A stretch of 64,000 nucleotides of DNA, from the NCBI RefSeq assembly GCF_016495725.1, contig NZ_CP054705.1, forward strand, positions 1,302,001 through 1,366,000, in the 5' to 3' direction. The stretch comes from Salicibibacter cibarius (GTDB lineage Bacteria > Bacillota > Bacilli > Bacillales > Marinococcaceae). Position numbers and translations under genes: made by a program. The notes below the pieces were generated by a model. It had not been told where the DNA came from and did not search any database. It saw only the letters and a program-made list of their open reading frames with translations. The stretch's first letter is position 1; each line of letters opens with the position of its first letter. Shown here one piece after another: positions 57,064-64,000 of the stretch.

Positions 57064-58589
57064 CTCAACTTTCGCACCTAGATAATGATCACGAAACCTA
57101 CGGTTGCTTGGTCTAGGAAGCATCAGGTTCGGTCCTTGACATGAGAAACAATCATAAAAAAACACCTCGACGTTTGGTATAGTGTCATTGACAGAAAACA
57201 CAACCAAAAAGAAGAGGTGCGTCTCTATGATACCGAAAAATAGCAAGCATCATCAACTACCAAATGAACTGCGATCAACGTTTCAAGAGTTAAACATGCT
57301 CAAACACCTACGAAACGCTGGTATTACGAAGTCATTCGGCTTTTCTTGCGGCTATCTTTTTCAGTTGGTCTTCTGCTTGATTTTTGAACATAAAAACTGG
57401 TTTCAATTTCTTGAAAGCAAGAAATCAGATGAGTCTCCGGCTAAGGATACGGTCTATCGATTTTTGAATGAATCCACTTTTGCATGGCGTCGGTTTCTCC
57501 TCTTTCTGAGTGCTCACACGATTGGAAAAGTGACAAAGCTAACCCGTCATGATCGGCCAAAAGTGTTTGTTCTGGACGATTCCTCCTACGATCGCAACCG
57601 AAGTAAAAAGGTGGAACTATTAGCCCGTTGTTTTGATCATACTTCTCAAAAAATGCGCTATTACAAAGGGTTTCGAATGCTCACGTTAGGATGGACAGAT
57701 GGAGCAACTTTTCTGCCTGTCGACTTCTCGTTGCTCAGTTCTAAACAATCGTGTATCAACGGCATTTCTGATCACATTGATAAACGGACCACTGGGTATA
57801 AAAGACGACTTGAAGCTCTGCAATCAGCTCCGGAACAAATGCCGAGCATGCTTCAAAGAGCAACGAAAGCAGGGATTGATGCCTCTTACGTATTGATGGA
57901 TAGTTGGTTTACGCAGCCGCCATTGATCCAAGCCATTACGGAACAGGGCCTCGACGTCATCGGCATGGTCAAGAAAATGAACCAGCGTTATATCGTGGAC
58001 GGCAAGCAGGTTGATTTAGAACAACTCTACCGCCTCGCTGCCCCAAGAACCAGGAAAAAGGCGTTGCTTCGCTCCATTCATACAACGATGGCTAACGGCG
58101 TTCCTGTCAAAGTTGTTTTTGTTCGCAATCGAAATAAAAAGAGTGACTGGTTGGCAATTCTGAGCACGGATTGTACATTAAGCGATCAGGAGATCATCCG
58201 TATTTATGGCATGCGGTGGGACATTGAGGTGTTTTTCAAAACGAGCAAGTCCCTTTTAAAGTTGCAAAAAGAATTTCAAGGCCGCTCATATGATTCCCTG
58301 ATCAGTCATACGACTATTGTCTTTGCCCGGTATATCGTACTGGCATGGCAAAACCGATGTAGCACCGACCAACGAACGCTTGGCGGTATGTTTTATGACG
58401 TCTGTGATGAAGTGAGTGAACTCGATTGGGCTGTAGCTCTCCAGCAGCTTATCGAGCTTCTTGAAGATGTCTTCAACAACAGCAACAAGCAAATGAAAAC
58501 ATTCATCAAACGTCAACTCCAACATTGGATTGCAGGTCTACCCAATTATATCAAGGTGTACATGCCTTATTTGGGCTGCGAAAGTTGAG
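57064..58589 (+). mobile_element. IS4-family insertion sequence, 1526 bp
   Basis: Ends carry matching inverted repeats CTCAACTTTCGCA (57064-57076) and TGCGAAAGTTGAG (58577-58589). ATGTAAG occurs on both sides (57057-57063 and 58590-58596), a 7-bp target duplication. One transposase gene is inside and intact. Element looks recent and complete. Confidence 0.92.
57227..58588 (+). CDS. IS4-family transposase
   Basis: A 453-residue DDE transposase. Catalytic Asp are in VFVLDDSSYDRNR and YVLMDSWFTQPP; the Y-R-E-K signature is YGMRWDIEVFFKTSK. The N-terminal region is basic and DNA-binding. ATG 57227 lies after AGAGGTG; an upstream in-frame start at 57182 is less likely. The gene ends one base before the right end of the element, inside the terminal repeat. 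No frameshift seen, so likely functional. Confidence 0.92.
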   Translation: MIPKNSKHHQLPNELRSTFQELNMLKHLRNAGITKSFGFSCGYLFQLVFCLIFEHKNWFQFLESKKSDESPAKDTVYRFLNESTFAWRRFLLFLSAHTIGKVTKLTRHDRPKVFVLDDSSYDRNRSKKVELLARCFDHTSQKMRYYKGFRMLTLGWTDGATFLPVDFSLLSSKQSCINGISDHIDKRTTGYKRRLEALQSAPEQMPSMLQRATKAGIDASYVLMDSWFTQPPLIQAITEQGLDVIGMVKKMNQRYIVDGKQVDLEQLYRLAAPRTRKKALLRSIHTTMANGVPVKVVFVRNRNKKSDWLAILSTDCTLSDQEIIRIYGMRWDIEVFFKTSKSLLKLQKEFQGRSYDSLISHTTIVFARYIVLAWQNRCSTDQRTLGGMFYDVCDEVSELDWAVALQQLIELLEDVFNNSNKQMKTFIKRQLQHWIAGLPNYIKVYMPYLGCES

Positions 58590-58640
58590 ATGTAAGGTAA
58601 TGATTCAACTTTAGGGATATATTGAAGGAGGTTGGAATTT

Positions 58641-59789
58641 ATGGGTTTTCATCCTACAGAAGAAGATTTGATGATTAAGAAATTATCGAAAGAATTTGCA
58701 GAAAACGAAATAAACCCTTTGGTCGAGGATATTAATGAAAATGAACGATTTCCTGTAGAAATCTATCAGAAAATGGGTGAATTGGGATTAGTCGGTGTAC
58801 CTTATGAGGAACACTATGGTGGAGGTGGAGGAACCTGGACACAATTTGCTATTGTTCATGAGGAAATTTCAAAAATAGATTCTGGGGTCGCGAACGCAAT
58901 TATGGGCAATTGTTCTGTATCAACGTTAATTAGTACTTTTGGAACTGAAGAACAGAAAAAGAAATGGTTGCCCAAGATTCTTACTGGGAAGCAAATAGGT
59001 GCAATTGGGCTAACAGAGCCGAATGCTGGTTCAGACGCAAGTAGTTTAAAAACAAAAGCCGAACTAGAAGGTGATGAATGGGTTCTTAATGGTGCAAAAA
59101 CATTTATCACTAATTCAGGTACTGATATTACAGGGCCTATTGTTGTTGCCGCTGTAACTGGAACAGCAGAGAATGGTAAGAAGGAGATTGGGACATTTAT
59201 TGTTCCCAAACAAACTGATGGTTTGGTCATTAGTTCTCCGTTAAAGAAAATTGGTTGGCACGCCAGTGATACACGTGAATTAACATTTGAGGGTTGTAGA
59301 ATACCTAAGGAAAACTTATTAGGTGATGAAAAACGTGGTTATAAACAAGCATTACAAACCATTTCAACAGGACGTTTTTTGATAGCATCAATGGCAGTAG
59401 GTCTTGCACAAGGTTGCCTAGATTTAAGTGCGGTCTATGCAAAAGAAAGACAGGCATTTGGCAAGCAATTAAAAGAGTTTCAAGATATTCAGTTTAAAAT
59501 AGCCGAAATGCAAACGAAAGTAGATGCAGCCCGTCTATTGGTAAGTCGTGCAGCTTCTTTAAGGGACAATAATCGATCGTTTGCTAAAGAAGCCTCCATG
59601 TCCAAATTGTATGCAACACAAATAGCCAATGAAGTTGCAAGAGAGGCGGTTCAGATTCATGGAGGGTATGGGGTAATGCGAGAATACAAAGTGGCGTTGC
59701 ATTATCAATCAGCAAAAATATTTGAAATTATTGAAGGAACAAATGAAATACAGAAGATGATTATTGCTAGAGAGGTCTTTAACCAATAG
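58641..59789 (+). CDS. Acyl-CoA dehydrogenase
   Basis: A 382-residue FAD enzyme oxidising an acyl-CoA to enoyl-CoA and passing electrons to ETF. IGAIGLTEPNAGSDASSL and WHASDTRELTFEGCRIP are family signatures, QIHGGYGVMREY the FAD segment, and IFEIIEGTNEIQ carries the catalytic Glu. ATG 58641 is nine bases after AAGGAGG; the frame upstream to 58632 is not needed. Separated from its operon only by the IS insertion, which probably reduces read-through from upstream promoters. No ETF genes are in the window. Confidence 0.92.
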   Translation: MGFHPTEEDLMIKKLSKEFAENEINPLVEDINENERFPVEIYQKMGELGLVGVPYEEHYGGGGGTWTQFAIVHEEISKIDSGVANAIMGNCSVSTLISTFGTEEQKKKWLPKILTGKQIGAIGLTEPNAGSDASSLKTKAELEGDEWVLNGAKTFITNSGTDITGPIVVAAVTGTAENGKKEIGTFIVPKQTDGLVISSPLKKIGWHASDTRELTFEGCRIPKENLLGDEKRGYKQALQTISTGRFLIASMAVGLAQGCLDLSAVYAKERQAFGKQLKEFQDIQFKIAEMQTKVDAARLLVSRAASLRDNNRSFAKEASMSKLYATQIANEVAREAVQIHGGYGVMREYKVALHYQSAKIFEIIEGTNEIQKMIIAREVFNQ

Positions 59790-60063
59790 AGTCAATTTTT
59801 AAAGTTTCTTGACGCAATTATGGATTATAAAATTTAACGAACTAATTGCGCTGTCTCAAAACCCTTGGCATATGGAGGGTGAGAGAGCGGCGTAAATAAA
59901 TTCCCCCCCCACCATTCAACGACATGATAGGCTTAGAGGTTTTCAACACCATTGTGTTTCAAATATCGACCCCAAAACATAAAAAACAGGTGAAACCGCG
60001 CCGCTTGTGGGTTAGAATAGTTATAGACCAAAACAACTATCACCCCGGGAGGTTATCATCTGT
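59790..60063. other. Intergenic: hairpin, left end of second IS, poly-C
   Basis: CGCAATTA (59813-59820) and TAATTGCG (59843-59850) could form a hairpin after the acyl-CoA dehydrogenase gene. The putative left end of the decayed IS starts near 59850. A run of eight C is at 59903-59910. No gene. Confidence 0.45.
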
Positions 60064-61415
60064 ATGGCTATGATACCACAAACGAGCTTATTTTCGTGGA
60101 AAGATCTCGAAAATCTTGGAGATTTAGAATGTTTACGTTTGGTGCTTGATTATTTGCCGGATGAAGCGTTAATGAGAACGTTAGAGAAAGAACGATATAA
60201 AGGCGCAATGACTTGTTCGCGGGGTTTGGAATTCGATGCTGGCCGAGGTTGTCTTTGAGCATACGACGATTGAATCGTTGCTTCGGGAATTGAGCCGCAA
60301 TGGGCAACTGCGTTTGTTGTGCGGGCTCGAAGGGATCGTTCGTCCCCCCCCCCGCCCATGATTATTCTCGCTTCATGAAAAAGTTCATGGCTCACGAAGC
60401 AGAAGTTGAAGCGATCTTTGATTTAATGGTGAACCAATTGAGCGAGCTCCTCCCGGATTTCGGAAAATCCCTTGCGATCGATGGCAAGGCGGTAGAATCG
60501 TTTGCGAAGGGCAACAAGAAGCATGAGGAGCCGGATGGCCATCGTGATACCGATGCTGATGTTGGAAAAAAGAAAATATTGGGGTAAAAGAAAAGACGGG
60601 ACGATTTGGGAGAAAGTCGTGGAATGGTTCGGTTATAAACGTCATCTGCTCGTCGATGCCATTTATGAGTTGCCTGTGGCTTATTCGGTGACAAAAGGCA
60701 TCGGTGCCTGATATTAACGCCGGTCACGCCATGGTCGACGAACTCGAACAAGAACGTCCCTGGTTATTAGAAGAAGCCGAAATGCTCGCCGGTGACCGTG
60801 GGTATGATGATACAAACATGCTCGAGCGGTTATGGGATGATCATGCCATTAAGCCGGTGATTGGCATCCGTGATATGTGGAAAGCTGGTGAAGACACACG
60901 CCAACTGATGGACATCGAAAATGTCACCCATGATTATAAAGGCACGGTGTATTGCCATTGCCCGGTTTCCGGGAAAGAACGAGAAATGGCAAACGGAGGC
61001 TTTGAGAACGATCGGGAAACCCTTAAAAAGCGTTGTCCGGCCAAGCAGTATGGCATTACCCGTGAAGGGCAGGCGGAGTTGCCCCGTGTCTCAGGGCTTT
61101 CGGATTCCGATCGCTGAAGATCGCCGAGTATTTTCACCCATCGATCGTGCCAGTTACACATGGAAGAAGGCATACGCAAAACGACCATCCGTCGAACGTG
61201 TGAACAGCCGGCTTGACGGCTCCTTTGGCTTCGAACAGCATACCACGCGCGGCAAAAGGAAGATGAGAATGAAAACGGGGTTGGTGCTGTGCATGATGTT
61301 GGCGACGGCCTTAGGTCATATCCAAGAAGGATGTCCGGAAAAAATGCGAAGCCTTGTTTCCTGAGCCCATCCACATGTGGAAAAGCCGAATGTTAAAAGG
61401 GTTTTTGTGGACAGC
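59850..61415 (+). mobile_element. Decayed insertion sequence, probably IS1182-like
   Basis: Around the broken transposase, GCTGTCTCAAAACCCTT at 59850-59866 and, inverted, AAGGGTTTTTGTGGACAGC at 61397-61415 look like imperfect terminal repeats. No target duplication was found. Boundaries are therefore provisional. Confidence 0.5.
60064..61364 (+). pseudogene. Transposase with several frameshifts (IS1182-like)
   Basis: Successive frames give parts of one DDE transposase: SWKDLENLGDLECLRLVLDY from 60064; AEVVFEHTTIESLLRELSRN around 60240; FGKSLAIDGKAVESFAKGNK around 60460; WFGYKRHLLVDAIYELPVAY around 60630; EMLAGDRGYDDTNML around 60780; VERVNSRLDGSFGFEQHT around 61200, ending at EGCPEKMRSLVS. 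Breaks occur near 60220, at a run of ten C (60344-60353), near 60585, 60705 and 61085. Not functional. Confidence 0.85.
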
Positions 61416-61515
61416 AGGATACGTATGTCCAATTTCAGGCCATAAACTCGAATGATCGTTGAATTGAACCGAATATGGTTTGTGGAAGAACATTTTGAGT
61501 CGTTTTTAACAAAAA

Positions 61516-61540
61516 ACCAGGTTAAACCTGGTATCATTTT
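61516..61540. terminator. Palindrome ACCAGGTT/AACCTGGT with T-run
   Basis: An 8-bp perfect stem (61516-61532) preceded by six A and followed by ATCATTTTT. Looks like a terminator usable from the left, possibly also from the right. Confidence 0.6.
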
Positions 61541-61596
61541 TACACTCAAAGCGAAAAAATCGTTACATCGCAAAAAGCTCATTTAACAAAAAAGTA

Positions 61597-61704
61597 TTGA
61601 CATTTACCAAGAAGGTATATACCATCGTAAGAAACCGCTTTCTTATATAGAGGATGAACATATCAAAAGAGGCATCATTTATACTTAGATAAAACCGGTT
61701 TCTT
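61597..61704 (+). promoter_or_regulatory. Promoter with two CCGG-type operators before the permease remnant
   Basis: TTGACA (61597-61602), 17 bases, TACCAT (61620-61625), then AAGAAACCGCTTTCTT (61629-61644), an almost perfect palindrome, and AAAACCGGTTTCTT (61691-61704). These match the operators at 48386 and 51367. The promoter now leads into a truncated gene. Confidence 0.65.
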
Positions 61705-61716
61705 GAAAATTTATCC

Positions 61717-62479
61717 ATGGTTATTCTTTCGGGAGGTATTGATTTATCCGTAGGTTCTGTGCTCGCTTTAGTCGGGGTATTTACCGTCATTGCGTTAAAT
61801 GCTTCAAAAAGTGTTTTTATCGCTGTGATAACGGCGTTATTGATTGGTGCCTTTATCGGTTTTCTTACACGGGTTCATGGGTGCAAAGTTAAAAATAGCA
61901 GCATTCGTTGCCACCTTAGCCATGATGGGAGCGGTCCGCGCCATTGCATTATATACTTCAGACGGTGGTAGCATTTCTGGAGAAGTAGCTGCATTCAGTT
62001 CCATTGCAAATAGTAGCCTGGGAGTGATTCATTCTCCTTTTATTATTTTTATAATCATGACAGTTCTTGTTTTTATTTTAGTGCATCACACGCGTTTTGG
62101 GCGTTACGTGTACGCTGTCGGCAGCAATGAAAAAGGGGCGCTTTTATCCGGGATTCGTGTAACTCGCGTGAAGATGGCCGTGTATACCTTAGCGGGGACT
62201 CTAGTCGGTGTTGCAGCAATTATTGAAGCTTCTCGACTCAATTCGATTTCTTCTTATAGTTCTGGACAACTTTATGAATTGGATGCGATTGCTGCTGTCA
62301 TTATTGATGGAACACGTATGATCGGTGGCGCGGCAAGGTCATCGGTACGCTTTTCGGTGTGTTGATTTTAGGGGTTTTAAACAATATGATGAACCTAATG
62401 AATGTGTCTCCATATTTGCAAGGTTTTGTCACAGGGTTAGTTATTATTATTGCTGTTGTCTTCCAAAAGAGAGAATAGT
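61717..62479 (+). pseudogene. RbsC-like ABC sugar permease, truncated and frameshifted
   Basis: Homology starts inside the family at ILSGGIDLSVGSVLALVGV, so about 60 N-terminal residues are missing. A one-base insertion near 61865-61870 moves from the first frame to HGFMGAKLKIAAFVATLAMM; the second frame continues through FGRYVYAVGSNEKGALLSGI to GTRMIGG, where a one-base deletion near 62330 shifts to GKVIGTLFGVLILGVLNNMM and ends QKRE at 62479. No ATPase or binding-protein partner remains. It is probably a relic of a sugar importer that shared the CCGG regulon. Confidence 0.85.
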
Positions 62480-62575
62480 TTTCGTTTAAGTTTCACGGCT
62501 TCTGATTGCGACCTAAACAGTTGTCTTTATAATGACCATTTTAGACAAGAACATTGTCATGGTTATTTATTATAA

Positions 62576-62631
62576 AACAGCCGACAGTCTTTGTGAACAT
62601 TATCCCTTGGTCACAAAGTCAATCGGCTGTT
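62576..62631. terminator. Long two-step hairpin upstream of lacI
   Basis: AACAGCCGA pairs with TCGGCTGTT and, inside, CTTTGTGA pairs with TCACAAAG. It separates the permease remnant from the LacI gene and could act as a terminator, though the T-run is weak. Confidence 0.6.
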
Positions 62632-62791
62632 GCCTTCATCATTTAGTAAAGTCAACTGTTCCCATAGTTTGGGTGGCTAGAACAATTGACCACCTTCAAC
62701 CATAAGTGATACATGCAAGATACCTATGTTACAATTGATGGAATTCGAACATAGGGAAATTACAGCTGTACATAAACACAAGGAGTTCTAA

Positions 62792-63802
62792 ATGAAAAAA
62801 ACACCAACTATAAATGACGTAGCAAAATTAGCGGGAGTATCCAAAGCGACTGTTTCAAAATATCTAAATGAAACACCTTATGTGTCTATAAATACTAAGC
62901 AGCGCATAGAAAAAGCAATTGATGAATTAAAGTATCATCCAAGTAATGTCGCACGTGGATTAGTAAGTAAATCTATAAGGCTCATTGCATTAGTGATATC
63001 AGATATTGAATTGTTGATTAACAGTGTTTTAATAAAGTCGATTGAAACAGAGGCTCAAAAATATGGGTATGACATAGTCCTCGTAACAACAAACGATGAT
63101 GAAGAATACGAACAGAATCTTAACGAGATTTTAACTGAACGATACAAACATGTAGATGGTATCATATTAGCAAATTCACGTAAAAATGGGTTAAATCTTA
63201 GTGAGTTAAAAGAAACTTTTGAGCATATTGTAATGGTCCATCGTTATGTTCCTAATGACCTTGTTGATATTGTTGCAGTGGATAATGTTTTTGGAGGCAA
63301 ACTCGTGGCAGAATACCTCCTTCGTATGGGACACGAAATGTTTGGGATTATCTCAGGACCAAATGAAATTTCTCCTTTTGCGGATCGTAAGGAAGGGTTT
63401 TGTGATTCTTTATACAAGCATAATAATCAAGTCACCATTATAGAGGGGCTCCAATCGCTAGAAGCCGGCTATCAAGCAGCTGAACAATTAATGACGAGCG
63501 AATCTCCTCCATCAGCAGTATTTGCGACAAGTGATATACTAGCCTTAGGCGTCTTAGATGCAGCTAAAGACTATGGATGGAAAATTCCCAGTGAGATTTC
63601 CCTAATAGGGTATGATAATATTTTTTTTGGTAGACTAGCTAGGGTGCCGTTAACAACTTTAGACGGTCAATTTGAGCAGTTAGGTTCTAAATCAGTTCAA
63701 CTCCTTTATGAAAGGATATCGGAGGAGAACAAATCAGAAGTGAAACAAATTTTCCTCCGTCCCTCTCTTATTGTAAGGGAATCCTCACAAAAAAAAGAGT
63801 AG
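62792..63802 (+). CDS. LacI family regulator of the AT-rich island
   Basis: A 336-residue regulator. TINDVAKLAGVSKATVSKYL is the helix-turn-helix, YHPSNVARGL the hinge, followed by a sugar-binding-protein-like domain with DGIILANSRKNG, FATSDILALGVL and SLIGYDNIFFGRLARVPLTTL. ATG 62792 follows AAGGAG. It is the only regulator seen in the island and the CCGG palindromes near three promoters are the LacI/GalR type, so it is their probable ligand-controlled repressor (inference). Confidence 0.87.
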   Translation: MKKTPTINDVAKLAGVSKATVSKYLNETPYVSINTKQRIEKAIDELKYHPSNVARGLVSKSIRLIALVISDIELLINSVLIKSIETEAQKYGYDIVLVTTNDDEEYEQNLNEILTERYKHVDGIILANSRKNGLNLSELKETFEHIVMVHRYVPNDLVDIVAVDNVFGGKLVAEYLLRMGHEMFGIISGPNEISPFADRKEGFCDSLYKHNNQVTIIEGLQSLEAGYQAAEQLMTSESPPSAVFATSDILALGVLDAAKDYGWKIPSEISLIGYDNIFFGRLARVPLTTLDGQFEQLGSKSVQLLYERISEENKSEVKQIFLRPSLIVRESSQKKE

Positions 63803-64000
63803 AATGGACCACATGGTGTTGGCTATCTTGTCTGATTCTACTTGCTATTTATGTTAGTGTGGATAGGACTGAAATACGCAGGAAAGTCTCGATTCACAAT
63901 TAAAAAAATGATGTTAACTTCAGCCTAACCATCGAATGGTAAATTTTTTTTGGGAAACAACAGGGCGAATCATAGAACTCAAATAATAACCAACGACGAA
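63803..64000. other. Right-edge sequence, nothing firm
   Basis: GTAGAAT (just after the stop) and ATTCTAC about 30 bases later could form a hairpin. A short open frame through 63900 with hydrophobic residues has no start signal. The following gene is outside the window. Confidence 0.3.

Noticed and set aside
59903-60353. Poly-C runs as phase-variation tracts
   Set aside because: One is intergenic, the other lies in an already multiply broken transposase; no intact gene would be switched.
61311-61582. Minus-strand frames between the second IS and the permease remnant
   Set aside because: No family features or start signals; they run across the IS end and a terminator-like palindrome.
63803-63902. 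Short hydrophobic frame at the right edge
   Set aside because: No start codon with ribosome binding site and no recognisable family; too short to support.

Overview
The window looks like chromosome of a low-to-mid GC, spore-forming Bacillaceae, probably a halophilic or alkaliphilic relative of Bacillus (inference from protein character and synteny). The order purEKBCSQLFMNHD, yerA-like, yerC-like, pcrB-pcrA-ligA-camS, gatCAB follows the Bacillus subtilis backbone, but is broken by two catabolic islands (about 24-36.5 kb and 48-64 kb).

Region 1 (1-5 kb): 5' part of the flavohemoglobin gene hmp, divergent from its presumed NO-sensing repressor nsrR, with two AT-rich NsrR-like sites between. 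Then an epoxide-hydrolase-like enzyme, a small lipoprotein, a histidine phosphatase, a RimJ/RimL-type acetyltransferase and a coupled pair of small unknown genes.

Region 2 (5-18 kb): the complete twelve-gene de novo IMP operon, preceded by PurBox-like motifs, a strong promoter and a guanine-type purine riboswitch with terminator. Many genes overlap or sit within a few bases of each other. Several starts (purL, purF, purM, purD) are corrected here to internal codons with good ribosome binding sites.

Region 3 (18-24 kb): a VmlR-like ABC-F ribosome protection protein behind a four-segment attenuator, an unclassified multi-pass transporter, the adenine-deaminase-like YerA and the TrpR-like YerC.

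Region 4 (24-36.5 kb): a CotD-like coat protein, FMN reductase, YitT protein, then a divergent catabolic locus: LacI regulator, CitMHS and AEC transporters on one strand; HisD-type dehydrogenase, Ldh2-type dehydrogenase, TIM-barrel isomerase, Asp/Glu-racemase-like protein and SDR on the other. A threonine aldolase with an apparent ATC start follows.

Region 5 (36.5-47.5 kb): pcrB, pcrA, ligA, camS and gatCAB, then three very small membrane-protein genes.

Region 6 (47.9-64 kb): visibly more AT-rich, beginning at a broken glycerate kinase remnant. It holds a TRAP transporter (dctPQM) and a run of cupin, CaiB-type CoA-transferase, Gfo/Idh/MocA oxidoreductase, DUF993 aldolase-like protein, crotonase, zinc dehydrogenase and acyl-CoA dehydrogenase, ending with an RbsC-like permease remnant and a LacI regulator. 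Copies of a CCGG-centred palindrome just downstream of three promoters suggest one regulon. An IS4-family element with a 7-bp target duplication sits in the 3' end of the zinc dehydrogenase gene, and a decayed second IS follows.

Intergenic DNA carries four arrays with a unit close to 52 bp (3.3, 24.1, 31.4 and 43.0 kb), not all related in sequence, and one exact 21-bp array. No tRNA, rRNA or CRISPR array was recognised.
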